This document shows, one piece after another, positions 6,716-15,528 of a DNA stretch of 44,241 nucleotides; the stretch's first letter is position 1, and every line of letters starts with the position of its first letter. The stretch comes from Tepidimonas thermarum. GTDB lineage: Bacteria > Pseudomonadota > Gammaproteobacteria > Burkholderiales > Burkholderiaceae_C. Under the pieces are notes generated by a model. That model worked only from the letters and a program-made list of their open reading frames with translations. It was not told the origin of the DNA and ran no database searches. The translations under genes were made by a program, and so were the position numbers. The DNA lies in assembly GCF_007556705.1 (NCBI RefSeq), contig NZ_VJOL01000019.1:1-44241 (forward strand), in the 5' to 3' direction.

Positions 6716-8016
6716 ATGAATCCGTTTCGTCGCCGTTCTTCCACCACGCCCCAAGCCGTCGATGCCCTGCTGGGTGACGGGCGCCCGCCGCGCTGGTGGC
6801 GCCGCCCGCTGTGGTGGGTGATCCTGCTGCTGATCGGAGCCGCCCTCTGGGGCTGGCAGGCCTGGCAGGCGCGCAGCGCGCGCCAAACCCAGCCCGTTTA
6901 CGTGACCGAGCCGATCAAGCGCGGGGACCTGACCCTGACCGTTTCGGCCAACGGCACCTTGCAGCCGGTGCGCGCGGTCAACATAGGCAGCGAGCTCTCC
7001 GGCACCGTGCGCGAGGTGCGCGTGGACGTCAACGACCGGGTCACACGCGGGCAGGTGCTGGTGGTGCTGGATACGGCCAAGCTGCAGGACCAGGTCAACA
7101 GCGCGCGCGCCGCCGTGGCGGCGGCGCTGGCGCAGGTGGCGCAGGCCGATGCGAGCGCGCGCGAGGCGCAGGCCAACCTGGCCCGGCTGGAGGAGGTGGC
7201 GCGGCTGTCGGGCGGGCAAGTGCCGTCGGCCGCGGAATTGGATGCGGCCCGCGCGGCGCTGGAGCGGGCCCAGGCGGCGCAGGCGACGGCCCGGGCAGCG
7301 GTCGAGCAGGCGCGCGCCACGTTGTCCACCAACGAGACCAACCTGGCCAAAGCCCATATCCGCTCGCCCATCGACGGGGTGGTGCTGGCGCGCAACGTGG
7401 ATCCCGGCAATGCGGTGGCAGCCTCGTTGCAGGCGGTCACACTGCTGACGATTGCGCAGGATCTGCGCCAGCTCAAGCTCGACGTGGCGGTGGACGAAGC
7501 CGACGTTGGCGTCGTGCGCGAGGGCCAGCCCGCCAGCTTCACGGTCAGCGCTTACCCGCGGCGGCGCTACCCGGCGACGGTGGGGCGCATTGCCTACGGC
7601 GCGACCAAGACCGACAACGTCATCACCTACACCGCCACGCTGGACGTGGACAACCAAGACCTGTCGCTGCGGCCCGGCATGACGGCTACCGCCAGCATAC
7701 GCGCGGTGGAGCGCCAGGGCGTGCTGTTGGTGCCCAACACGGCCCTGCGCTTCACGCCCAGCGATCCAGCGCCGGCGTCCGCTGGCGGTGGCCTGGCCGG
7801 GTTGTTCGTGCCCAAAGCCCCCACGGTGGGCCGCAAAACAGCGCGGCTGGATGCACGGGGTGGCCCGCGCCAGATTTGGGTGTTGCGCGACGGGCGCCCG
7901 CAGGCGATTGCGGTGACCGTGGGCATCAGCGACGGCCGCCTGTCCGAGGTCAGCGGCGAAGGGCTCAGCGAAGGGCTGCCAGTCATCATCGAGCAACGCA
8001 GCAACGGGCGTGCGCC

Positions 8017-8020
<4 letters not shown>
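6716..8020 (+). CDS. Periplasmic adaptor (membrane fusion protein, MacA-like)
   Basis: A 434-residue adaptor with one N-terminal membrane anchor (about residues 28-45, WWVILLLIGAALWGWQ), a barrel-sandwich (biotinyl-lipoyl-like) domain beginning GTLQPVRAVNIGSELSGTV, a coiled-coil hairpin rich in Ala/Gln/Arg (about 125-210), the returning lipoyl half (AHIRSPIDGVVLARNVDPG) and a beta-barrel. This order is that of MacA-type adaptors linking an inner-membrane ABC pump to a TolC-like duct. Its TGA overlaps the ATG of the ATPase gene (ATGA), indicating translational coupling. The transported compound cannot be read from sequence. Confidence 0.9.
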
Positions 8021-8763
<743 letters not shown>

Positions 8764-8764
8764 G

Positions 8765-9970
8765 ATGTGGCTCAACACACTGGTGCTGGCGCTGCGCTCG
8801 ATCCGGCGCAACCTGCTGCGATCGTTCCTCACGGTGCTGGGGGTGGTCATCGGCGTGGCGGCGGTGGTCACCATGGTGACCGTGGGCAACGGTGCCACGC
8901 GCGCCATCCAGCAGCAAATCGCCAACCTGGGCACCAATTTGCTGCAGGTGCGCCCGGGGCAGCGCTTGGGGCCGGGTGGCTCAGGTGGCGCGCCGTCGTT
9001 CAAGCTGGCCGACGCCCAGGCCATTGCCACGCAGGCACCGGGGGTGCTGGCCGTGGCCGCCGAGACGCGCGCGGGCGGCACGGTCGTGGCCAACGGGCGC
9101 AACTGGTCGAGCAGCCTGGTGGGGGGATCGCCCGACTGGCTGCTCACCAACAACTGGACCTTGGCCGATGGCCGCGCGTTTACCGAAGACGAGCACCGCG
9201 TGGGGGCGGCGGTCTGCATCCTGGGGGAGACGGTGCGCCGCGAGCTCTACGGCCCCAATCCGGCGGTGGGGGATACCGTTCGCGTGCGCCAAATGCCCTG
9301 TGAGGTGGTGGGTGTGCTCGCGCCCAAAGGGCAGGGGGCATTTGGTCAGGACCAGGACGACATCGTGCTCATGCCCATCCAAACGCTGCACCGCCGCGTC
9401 GTCGGGCACACACGGGTCTTCACCCTGCACGTGTCGATGCTCGATGGCGCCGATCCGCAAGCCGTCAAGGACAGCATCCGCGACATCCTGCGCGAGCGGC
9501 GCGCGCTGCCGGAGGGCGAGGAGGACAACTTCAACATCCTCGACACGCAGCAGCTCGCCGATACCCTGTCGGGCACGACGCGCGTGATGACCATGCTGCT
9601 GGGGGCGGTGGCCGCTGTCAGCCTGCTGGTGGGCGGCATCGGCATCATGAACATCATGCTGGTGAGCGTGACCGAGCGCACGCGCGAAATCGGCCTGCGC
9701 CTGGCCATCGGGGCGCTGGAGCGCGAGGTGATGGGCCAGTTTTTGATCGAGGCGGTGGTGTTGGCCACCCTGGGCGGCTTGGCCGGGTTGCTGTTGGCGC
9801 TCGTGGCCAGCGTGGCCATCAGCGCGGCCATGGGCGTGCCGTTTGTGTTCGACCCGGCGATCAACCTGGTGGCGTTTGTCTTTTCCGCGGCCATCGGGGT
9901 GTTGTTTGGCTACGTCCCCGCGCGCCGCGCCGCCCAGCTCGACCCCATCGAGGCACTGCGCCACGAGTAG
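8765..9970 (+). CDS. MacB-like ABC permease (FtsX family)
   Basis: A 401-residue inner-membrane protein with one N-terminal helix (LLRSFLTVLGVVIGVAAVVT), a large periplasmic domain (about 45-270) and three C-terminal helices, the MacB_PCD plus FtsX layout. The conserved coupling segment VSVTERTREIGLRLAIGA follows the second helix and GYVPARRAAQLDPIEALRHE ends the protein. It works with the ATPase gene whose stop lies one base upstream, the adaptor and the outer-membrane factor as a mechanotransmission-type exporter. The gene ends 21 bases before a convergent lipoprotein gene. Confidence 0.92.
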   Translation: MWLNTLVLALRSIRRNLLRSFLTVLGVVIGVAAVVTMVTVGNGATRAIQQQIANLGTNLLQVRPGQRLGPGGSGGAPSFKLADAQAIATQAPGVLAVAAETRAGGTVVANGRNWSSSLVGGSPDWLLTNNWTLADGRAFTEDEHRVGAAVCILGETVRRELYGPNPAVGDTVRVRQMPCEVVGVLAPKGQGAFGQDQDDIVLMPIQTLHRRVVGHTRVFTLHVSMLDGADPQAVKDSIRDILRERRALPEGEEDNFNILDTQQLADTLSGTTRVMTMLLGAVAAVSLLVGGIGIMNIMLVSVTERTREIGLRLAIGALEREVMGQFLIEAVVLATLGGLAGLLLALVASVAISAAMGVPFVFDPAINLVAFVFSAAIGVLFGYVPARRAAQLDPIEALRHE

Positions 9971-9991
9971 CCGGCCACCGCCCGTTTGCCG

Positions 9992-11413
9992 TCAGCCGAT
10001 GCGCTGGGGTTGGCGGCGGGTGGTGAGGTCGCCAAGGCCCAACTGACCCTTGTGGTTGTACCCCCAGGCCCACAAGGTGCCGTCTGTCCGCAGTGCATAC
10101 GTGGCGGCGCGTCCGGCCCGGATGCGCAACCAGTCTTTGGCGTCACCGATACGCACCGGCGCCAGTCGTTGCAGTGCGAGGGTGCCGTCGCCCAGCTGTC
10201 CATCACTGTTGTCGCCCCAGGCCCACAACGAACCATCCTTTTGCAGTGCCAGCGAGTGGCGAGCGCCGGCGGCGACCGCGATCCAGTCGACCGATTCCCC
10301 AACGGCTGCGGGGAAGATGCGGCTACCACCCGGTGTACCCAGTTGACCACTGGCGTTGTCGCCCCACGAAAACAGCACGCCGTCGCTGCGGATGGCCAGC
10401 GTGTGTTGTTCGCCAGCGGCAACGGCCATCCATGTGGTCGTTTCAAGCTGTGTCGGGGTGCGCACTGGCTCCCCGCCGCTGTCCAGACCCAGTTGGCCGA
10501 ATTTGTTGGAGCCCCACACGAAGAGCCGGCCCGACGTTTTGCGGGCAATGGTGTGGTATGCGCCTGCGACCACCAGTTGCCAATCTTTGTCCGTCCCGAT
10601 CTTGGTCGGAACCAACAGATCAGCGTCCTTGCCGTCTCCGAGCTGGCCTTCGAAGTTGCGTCCCCACGCCCAGAGCGTGCCGTCTTTCTGGATACCCAGT
10701 GAATGACGGGCCCCCGCCGCCACCGCTACCCAGTTCGTGCTGGTCCCAATCTTGACCGGTACGGCCCGGTCGTTTTGGGTGCCATCCCCCAGTTGCCCAT
10801 TGAGGTTCGAGCCCCAGGCCCACAGCGTACCATCGCTGCGGATCGCCAGGGTGTGGGATTCGCCGGCGGCGACCTGGGTCCAGTTTTTGGCCGTGCCAAT
10901 GAGCACCGGCGTGAGCCGATCGATGAGGGAGCCGTCGCCCAACTGTCCGAATCGATTTTCGCCCCAGGCCCACAGGGTGCCATCCGCCTTGAGCGCTACG
11001 CCGTGGGCATCTCCGGCAGCAACCTGCAAATAAGGCGCTTTGACCGACAGGCGCGCCTTGCCGGTGACCGTTCCGACCGTGGCAATGATGTCGACGTCGC
11101 CGACTGCTGCAGCGGTCGCTACGCCCGTACCCGCAACCACCGTGGCGATGGTGGTGTTGCTGCTGCTCCAAGTCACCCCCTTGTCCAGCGCGGTGGACGA
11201 TCCGTCCGAGTAACGTCCTACGGCGGAGAAGGTTTGCGTGGTGCCCACGGGGATCGTCGCCGCATCCGGGCTGACGACGATGCCAACCAGCGTGGGGGGA
11301 GAAGGCGGTGTGGTGTTGGTGTCGTCGGAGCCACCTCCACAACCACTCAAACCTGCCCCCAGCGGGGCACCCAGTGTAGCGGTCAGGCGAAGTAGGCAGT
11401 CACGACGATTCAC
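9992..11413 (-). CDS. Lipoprotein with bacterial Ig-like domain and seven RCC1-type repeats
   Basis: About 473 residues. The signal peptide ends at a lipobox LSGC, followed by GGGSDD, so it should be a lipoprotein at the cell envelope. A Big_2-like domain (VVSPDAATIPVGTTQTFSA, then VTWSSSNTTIATV) is followed by seven consecutive ~50-residue repeats of the form VAAG-H-LA-DGTLWAWG-N-GQLGDG, the RCC1 pattern, which would close a seven-bladed beta-propeller. I chose GTG 11413 because GGGGAG lies 9 bases upstream and it gives a compact signal peptide; the longer GTG at 11458 has none. The role is unknown; propellers of this type usually bind proteins or glycans. It is convergent with the efflux permease gene. 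Confidence 0.82.
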   Translation of the reverse strand: MNRRDCLLRLTATLGAPLGAGLSGCGGGSDDTNTTPPSPPTLVGIVVSPDAATIPVGTTQTFSAVGRYSDGSSTALDKGVTWSSSNTTIATVVAGTGVATAAAVGDVDIIATVGTVTGKARLSVKAPYLQVAAGDAHGVALKADGTLWAWGENRFGQLGDGSLIDRLTPVLIGTAKNWTQVAAGESHTLAIRSDGTLWAWGSNLNGQLGDGTQNDRAVPVKIGTSTNWVAVAAGARHSLGIQKDGTLWAWGRNFEGQLGDGKDADLLVPTKIGTDKDWQLVVAGAYHTIARKTSGRLFVWGSNKFGQLGLDSGGEPVRTPTQLETTTWMAVAAGEQHTLAIRSDGVLFSWGDNASGQLGTPGGSRIFPAAVGESVDWIAVAAGARHSLALQKDGSLWAWGDNSDGQLGDGTLALQRLAPVRIGDAKDWLRIRAGRAATYALRTDGTLWAWGYNHKGQLGLGDLTTRRQPQRIG

Positions 11414-11516
11414 GACAAAGCGCTCCCCGGTTGGCAAGGTAAGTGCGTAGGGCCTCACTGTACGACGACCGCAAGGCCGTCAAAGAAGCGAACAGCAGCG
11501 CAAACGACCCGAAATT

Positions 11517-11604
11517 TGGCGGAAGGGGTGGGATTCGAACCCACGGATGGTTGCCCATCGCCGGTTTTCAAGACCGGTGCAATCGACCACTCTGCCACCC
11601 TTCC
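11517..11604 (-). tRNA. tRNA-Ser(TGA)
   Basis: An 88-nt class II tRNA with encoded CCA at the 11517-11519 end. Acceptor stem GGAAGGG/CCCTTCC with G73, anticodon stem CCGGT/ACCGG around CTTGAAA (anticodon TGA), a long variable arm (CGATGGGCAACCATC) and T arm GTGGGTTCGAATCCCAC. The long variable arm and anticodon identify serine. Confidence 0.95.
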
Positions 11605-11795
11605 GGCTCGGGTGGGATTGTACGCGGCTGTGCAGGCTGCCAGGGCGGGGGAGGGGGACAGGGTGGCTGACGGGCATGTCAGAAGTTGCCTGACGTGGGA
11701 AATGGCGGTTTTCGGACTGCAGCGCGGGCGCACGCTGCCTACAGTGGAAGTGCCCAAGCACCGGGTGTTCCGGTTCCGGTTAGAGGAGTTGTCCC

Positions 11796-12527
11796 ATGAC
11801 TGCCACTGCCCTTGTTGCTTCTGCCCGTGCCCGCCCAGCCGTCGCTGGCTGGTACGCGGTGCCGCAGCCCGTTGAGCATGCGGTGCGCCGCGATGGCGCC
11901 ATGGAGCGCCGCGTCGAGTGGCTGCCGTTTACCGTGCGTGTCGCCCACGGCCCACAGGACTGGCAAAAGGCCGCGGCGATCCGCCACGCCGCCTACTCAC
12001 GCCACCTGCCGCCCTCGGTCACCGAGGCCCTGCGCCAGCCCGAGCCGATGGATCAGGCACCGGGGGTGGCGGTGCTGCTGGCCGAGTCCAAGGTGGATGG
12101 CTCGTTGCTGGGCACGCTGCGCGTGCAGACCAATGCCCACCAGCCGCTGGCACTGGAGCAGTCGTTTGCGCTGCCCGACTGGATGGCGGGCGCGCGCTGC
12201 GCGGAGGTCACGCGCCTGGCCATGGCCCAGATGGAACACAGCCGCGTCGTCAAGACGGTCATGCTCAAAGCGGCGTTTTATTGGTGTCAGCAGCAGGGCG
12301 TGCGCTTTGTGCTGGTGACCGCGCGCGCGCCGCTGGACCGGCAGTATGCGCGGCTGATGTTTCGCGACGTGTATCCCGAGCTGGGCTTCGTGCCGCTGCC
12401 GCACGTCTTCAACCTGCCGCACCGGGTGATGTACAACGACATCGCCACAGCCCGCGACGACGGCGCCGAGCATCCGCTGTACGACTTCTGGTTCAACACC
12501 GATCACCCGGACATCGTCCTGGACTGA
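11796..12527 (+). CDS. N-acyl amino acid synthase FeeM-like acyltransferase
   Basis: A 243-residue protein of the GNAT/autoinducer-synthase fold. After about 45 variable residues the FeeM-like core begins (VRVAHGPQDWQKAAAIRHAA), with GSLLGTLRVQTN, a LEQSFALPDWM block, CAEVTRLAM, MLKAAFYWCQQQGVRFVLV and ARLMFRDVYPELGF. Relatives link an acyl chain, taken from acyl carrier protein, to an amino acid, giving N-acyl amino acids that may act as signals or surfactants; that function is inferred from the family. AGAGGAG lies 7 bases before ATG 11796. The 3' end overlaps the convergent GGDEF/EAL gene by 25 bases. Confidence 0.75.
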   Translation: MTATALVASARARPAVAGWYAVPQPVEHAVRRDGAMERRVEWLPFTVRVAHGPQDWQKAAAIRHAAYSRHLPPSVTEALRQPEPMDQAPGVAVLLAESKVDGSLLGTLRVQTNAHQPLALEQSFALPDWMAGARCAEVTRLAMAQMEHSRVVKTVMLKAAFYWCQQQGVRFVLVTARAPLDRQYARLMFRDVYPELGFVPLPHVFNLPHRVMYNDIATARDDGAEHPLYDFWFNTDHPDIVLD

Positions 12528-15508
12528 TCGGCTGGTGCCGCGCCCGCGGGCGCATCCGTGTGGCCCAGCACCCAGTCCACGTGCGCCAGCTCCTCGTCCG
12601 ATGGCAGGGTGCTGAGGTATTCGCCCAGCCGCGCGTCGGTGATGAAGTCAGCCCCAGAGGTGGCCTCGAGTATGCGCTGTGGGGATACGGGGCGCGAGAC
12701 CGCGTAGCCTTGGACGAAGTCCACCCCGATTTCGGCCAAGGTCGCGACGGTTTCAAAGTCTTCGGCCCATTCGGCAATCGTTTTCATGCCCAGGCTTTGC
12801 GCCAGGCTCACGATCGCCTCGACGATGGCTTCGTTGGCGGGGTGCCGGTTCATGTTGACGATGAAGCTGCCGTCGATTTTGAGGATGTCGGCCGGCAGAT
12901 CACGCAGGTACGAAAACGAGGTGTAGCCGGCGCCGAAATCGTCCAGCGCTACCTTGGCACCGTAGCTGCGCACCCGATCGATGAAGCGGCGGGTATTGCC
13001 CATGTCGTGCAGCGCCACACTCTCGGTGACCTCAAAGCACAACCGGTTTGCGACGTGGCGGTGCTGCTCGAGCAGCTCGTACATGTCGAGGATGAAACGC
13101 TCGTCGTTGAGCGAGGCGCCGCTGAGGTTGAGGCAGACGAACTGGTTTTGCGGCAGCCGCGCGTCGTGCTCGGTCAACCATTGCAATACCGAGCGCACCA
13201 CCCAGCGGTCGATGACACCCATGCGGCCCGCATGCTCGCCGGCGCGGATCAAGCGGTCGGTGGGGACGCGGCTGCCGTGCTCGTCCTGCATGCGCAGCAG
13301 CACCTCGAAGTGGAGCGACTGCGCGGGGTGGCGCAGCGAGACGATGGGCTGCATCTCCAGGAACAGGCCCTCGATGTCCTGCCCGGCGGCGAGCCGCTCG
13401 ACGAGCTGCATTTCGGCCTCGTGGTCGCGCAGGGCGCGCGAGCCGTGCTCGTACACGACCAGTCCCGTGGTTTGGGTCCGTTTGGCTTCACGGCATGCGC
13501 GGTCGGCCGTGGCGACCACGTCCTTGGCCGATGTGCCGGGCGTGACCTCGATGAGCCCGATCGAGCCGCGCACCTGGAAGGCGCGCTCGCCAACCACGTA
13601 GGGCTCGCGTGTCAGCTGCTGCAGCACGTCGCGGCACACGGTTTCCGCCCGGTGCAGCGGGGTGTCGAGCATGACGATCAAAAATTCGTCGCCGCCGACC
13701 CGGCCCAGGTACATGTGGGGTGACAGCGGCCGCTGCACACGCTCGCACACCTGCTGCAGCACGGCGTCGCCGGCCACGTGGCCGTACAGGTCGTTGATCA
13801 GCTTGAAGCGGTCCAGGTTCAGATAGGCCACCGCCAGCGGCTTGCCACGCCGCAGTCGCTGCAGCCCGCGGCTGAGGCAGGCTTCCACGCCGCGGCGGTT
13901 CATGGCTTTGGTCAGCGGGTCGTGGTCGGCCAGGAACTGCAGGTGCTCGTGTGCCCGCACCTTGTCGGTGATGTCCTGCAGCGTGCCCTCGATTTTGTCG
14001 CCCGCGCGGGCCGCGCGCACCAAAAAGCGCCGCGCCACACCGTCTTCGCGAATCAGGCCGGTTTCGAATTCCACCGTGGTCGCGGGCGTGTCCGGCCCGC
14101 TGAGTTGCGCCCAATCGTAGGGGGGAAAGAGCTGATCCCAGCGGTCACGTCCAGCTTCGATCGGGTGGCCAAGCAGCGCGTGCAGCGCGGGGTTGGCGCT
14201 GATGAAATGGCCCTGGGGGTCGAGCGTGAACAAGCCGATCGGCAAAAAATCGAACGTATGTTGCAACTCGGCTTGCAGCGCGAGCCGTTGCAGGTGCTCC
14301 TGGCGAAACTGCTCGGCAATGGCCAGCGAGGCCAGCAGGCTGGAGGCCAGCGCGGCTGTCACGCTGTTGATCGTGCCAATCAGCCCCTTGAGGCCGAGCG
14401 CGGCGGCGATCACCTCGTACAAACTGGCCGCCAGCGCGATGGCCATCGAGCCGGCGTACCACATGGCCACGGGCGAGCGCGTGCGCACCAGTATGACCGC
14501 CAGGGCGTAGCCCAGGATGCATACCCCCAAAGCGGTTGCGCTCCAGATGACGGGCAAAAAGTGCCGGTAGGGCAAAACGGCGGCCGCGATCAGCACCGGC
14601 ACGCAGGCCAGCACGACGGCGCGCACCCAGCCCAGCATGCGTGTGCGCTGCAGGTCGGCTTCGAACAAAAAGCGAAACAGCACCACCGTGGCGGTCGAGT
14701 ACAGCGCCAGCGTGATCTGCCGCAGGGGCGTGAGCCAATCGGCCGGGATGAGCTGCCCCAACCACTGGTAATTCCACCCGCCCGAGAGGGCCGCCATGCG
14801 CTGGTTGATGACCAGCCAGGCGGCAAAAATCAGGTAGTTGCGCTCGCGGTTGAGCAGGCCGGCCACCAGCGTGAAGAGCGACAGGATCAACAAGCCGCCG
14901 TCGAGCCACCCCGCATCGCGGTGGAAGCGTTGTTCCAGCACCGCCAGCTCTTGCGCCGATCGACCCACGACATTCAGGCGCGCGGGTCCGGTGAAGCGCG
15001 CCTCACACAGGATGCGCGCCGGCAGCGCGGCCGGGGCGAGCACGAAGCCGGCGCGCGAGCGTCGCAACGCCTCGCCCGCCGTGGCGGCCGTGCGATCGGC
15101 ACGCCCGAGCGGCTGCAACGTTGCCGCGTCCCAGCACTGCACCGCGGTGGCGTGGCGGGAGGGGAATTCGATCACGCGACCCGGCGCCCGGTCCTCGGGG
15201 CCGAGGGTGACGCTGAACCACAGCGGATGTTCCGACAGCCGTGTATCCCACAGGGTGCGCGGTGGGTGACGGTCCAGCCCCTCGAGGGCCTGCGCGGGGG
15301 TGCGCGGTCCATCCGCCACCATGGCCTGGAACGCCAAGGCCCGCTCGTCCCCCTGCGGATACTCGTTTGGCCATGCCCACAGCGCCCACAGCGACAGCAG
15401 CGTGATGAGGACGGGGACGGCGTAGGCGGTCAAAACCTGCAGACCACGCTCGACGTGCGCGGTCAGGCGGGGCATGGCGGCGTCAACCGTCGAGGAGCCG
15501 GGCGTCAT
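12503..15508 (-). CDS. Membrane-bound diguanylate cyclase/phosphodiesterase (7TM-type sensor, PAS, GGDEF, EAL)
   Basis: About 1001 residues. An N-terminal helix (VPVLITLLSLWALWAW) is followed by a roughly 150-residue extracytoplasmic domain and a seven-helix block in the 7TMR-DISM arrangement, then a PAS domain (FDFLPIGLFTLDPQGHFISA), a GGDEF domain with an intact RVGGDEF signature, and an EAL domain with EVLLR, FEVTESVALHD, DDFGAGYTSFSYL, KIDGSFI and VQGYAVSRP. The inhibitory RxxD site before GGDEF is absent. Both catalytic domains look intact, so it could make or degrade cyclic di-GMP. No start has a good ribosome binding site: ATG 15508 or ATG 15475 are both possible. It diverges from the DinG gene with about 20 bases between starts. 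Confidence 0.85.
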   Translation of the reverse strand: MTPGSSTVDAAMPRLTAHVERGLQVLTAYAVPVLITLLSLWALWAWPNEYPQGDERALAFQAMVADGPRTPAQALEGLDRHPPRTLWDTRLSEHPLWFSVTLGPEDRAPGRVIEFPSRHATAVQCWDAATLQPLGRADRTAATAGEALRRSRAGFVLAPAALPARILCEARFTGPARLNVVGRSAQELAVLEQRFHRDAGWLDGGLLILSLFTLVAGLLNRERNYLIFAAWLVINQRMAALSGGWNYQWLGQLIPADWLTPLRQITLALYSTATVVLFRFLFEADLQRTRMLGWVRAVVLACVPVLIAAAVLPYRHFLPVIWSATALGVCILGYALAVILVRTRSPVAMWYAGSMAIALAASLYEVIAAALGLKGLIGTINSVTAALASSLLASLAIAEQFRQEHLQRLALQAELQHTFDFLPIGLFTLDPQGHFISANPALHALLGHPIEAGRDRWDQLFPPYDWAQLSGPDTPATTVEFETGLIREDGVARRFLVRAARAGDKIEGTLQDITDKVRAHEHLQFLADHDPLTKAMNRRGVEACLSRGLQRLRRGKPLAVAYLNLDRFKLINDLYGHVAGDAVLQQVCERVQRPLSPHMYLGRVGGDEFLIVMLDTPLHRAETVCRDVLQQLTREPYVVGERAFQVRGSIGLIEVTPGTSAKDVVATADRACREAKRTQTTGLVVYEHGSRALRDHEAEMQLVERLAAGQDIEGLFLEMQPIVSLRHPAQSLHFEVLLRMQDEHGSRVPTDRLIRAGEHAGRMGVIDRWVVRSVLQWLTEHDARLPQNQFVCLNLSGASLNDERFILDMYELLEQHRHVANRLCFEVTESVALHDMGNTRRFIDRVRSYGAKVALDDFGAGYTSFSYLRDLPADILKIDGSFIVNMNRHPANEAIVEAIVSLAQSLGMKTIAEWAEDFETVATLAEIGVDFVQGYAVSRPVSPQRILEATSGADFITDARLGEYLSTLPSDEELAHVDWVLGHTDAPAGAAPADQSRTMSG

Positions 15509-15528
15509 GGATCGAGGAGGGGAGCAGC

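Noticed and set aside
11516-11875. Plus-strand frame beginning MAEGVGFEPTDGCPSPVFKT
   Set aside because: Antisense of the tRNA-Ser gene; no ribosome binding site or conserved protein pattern.
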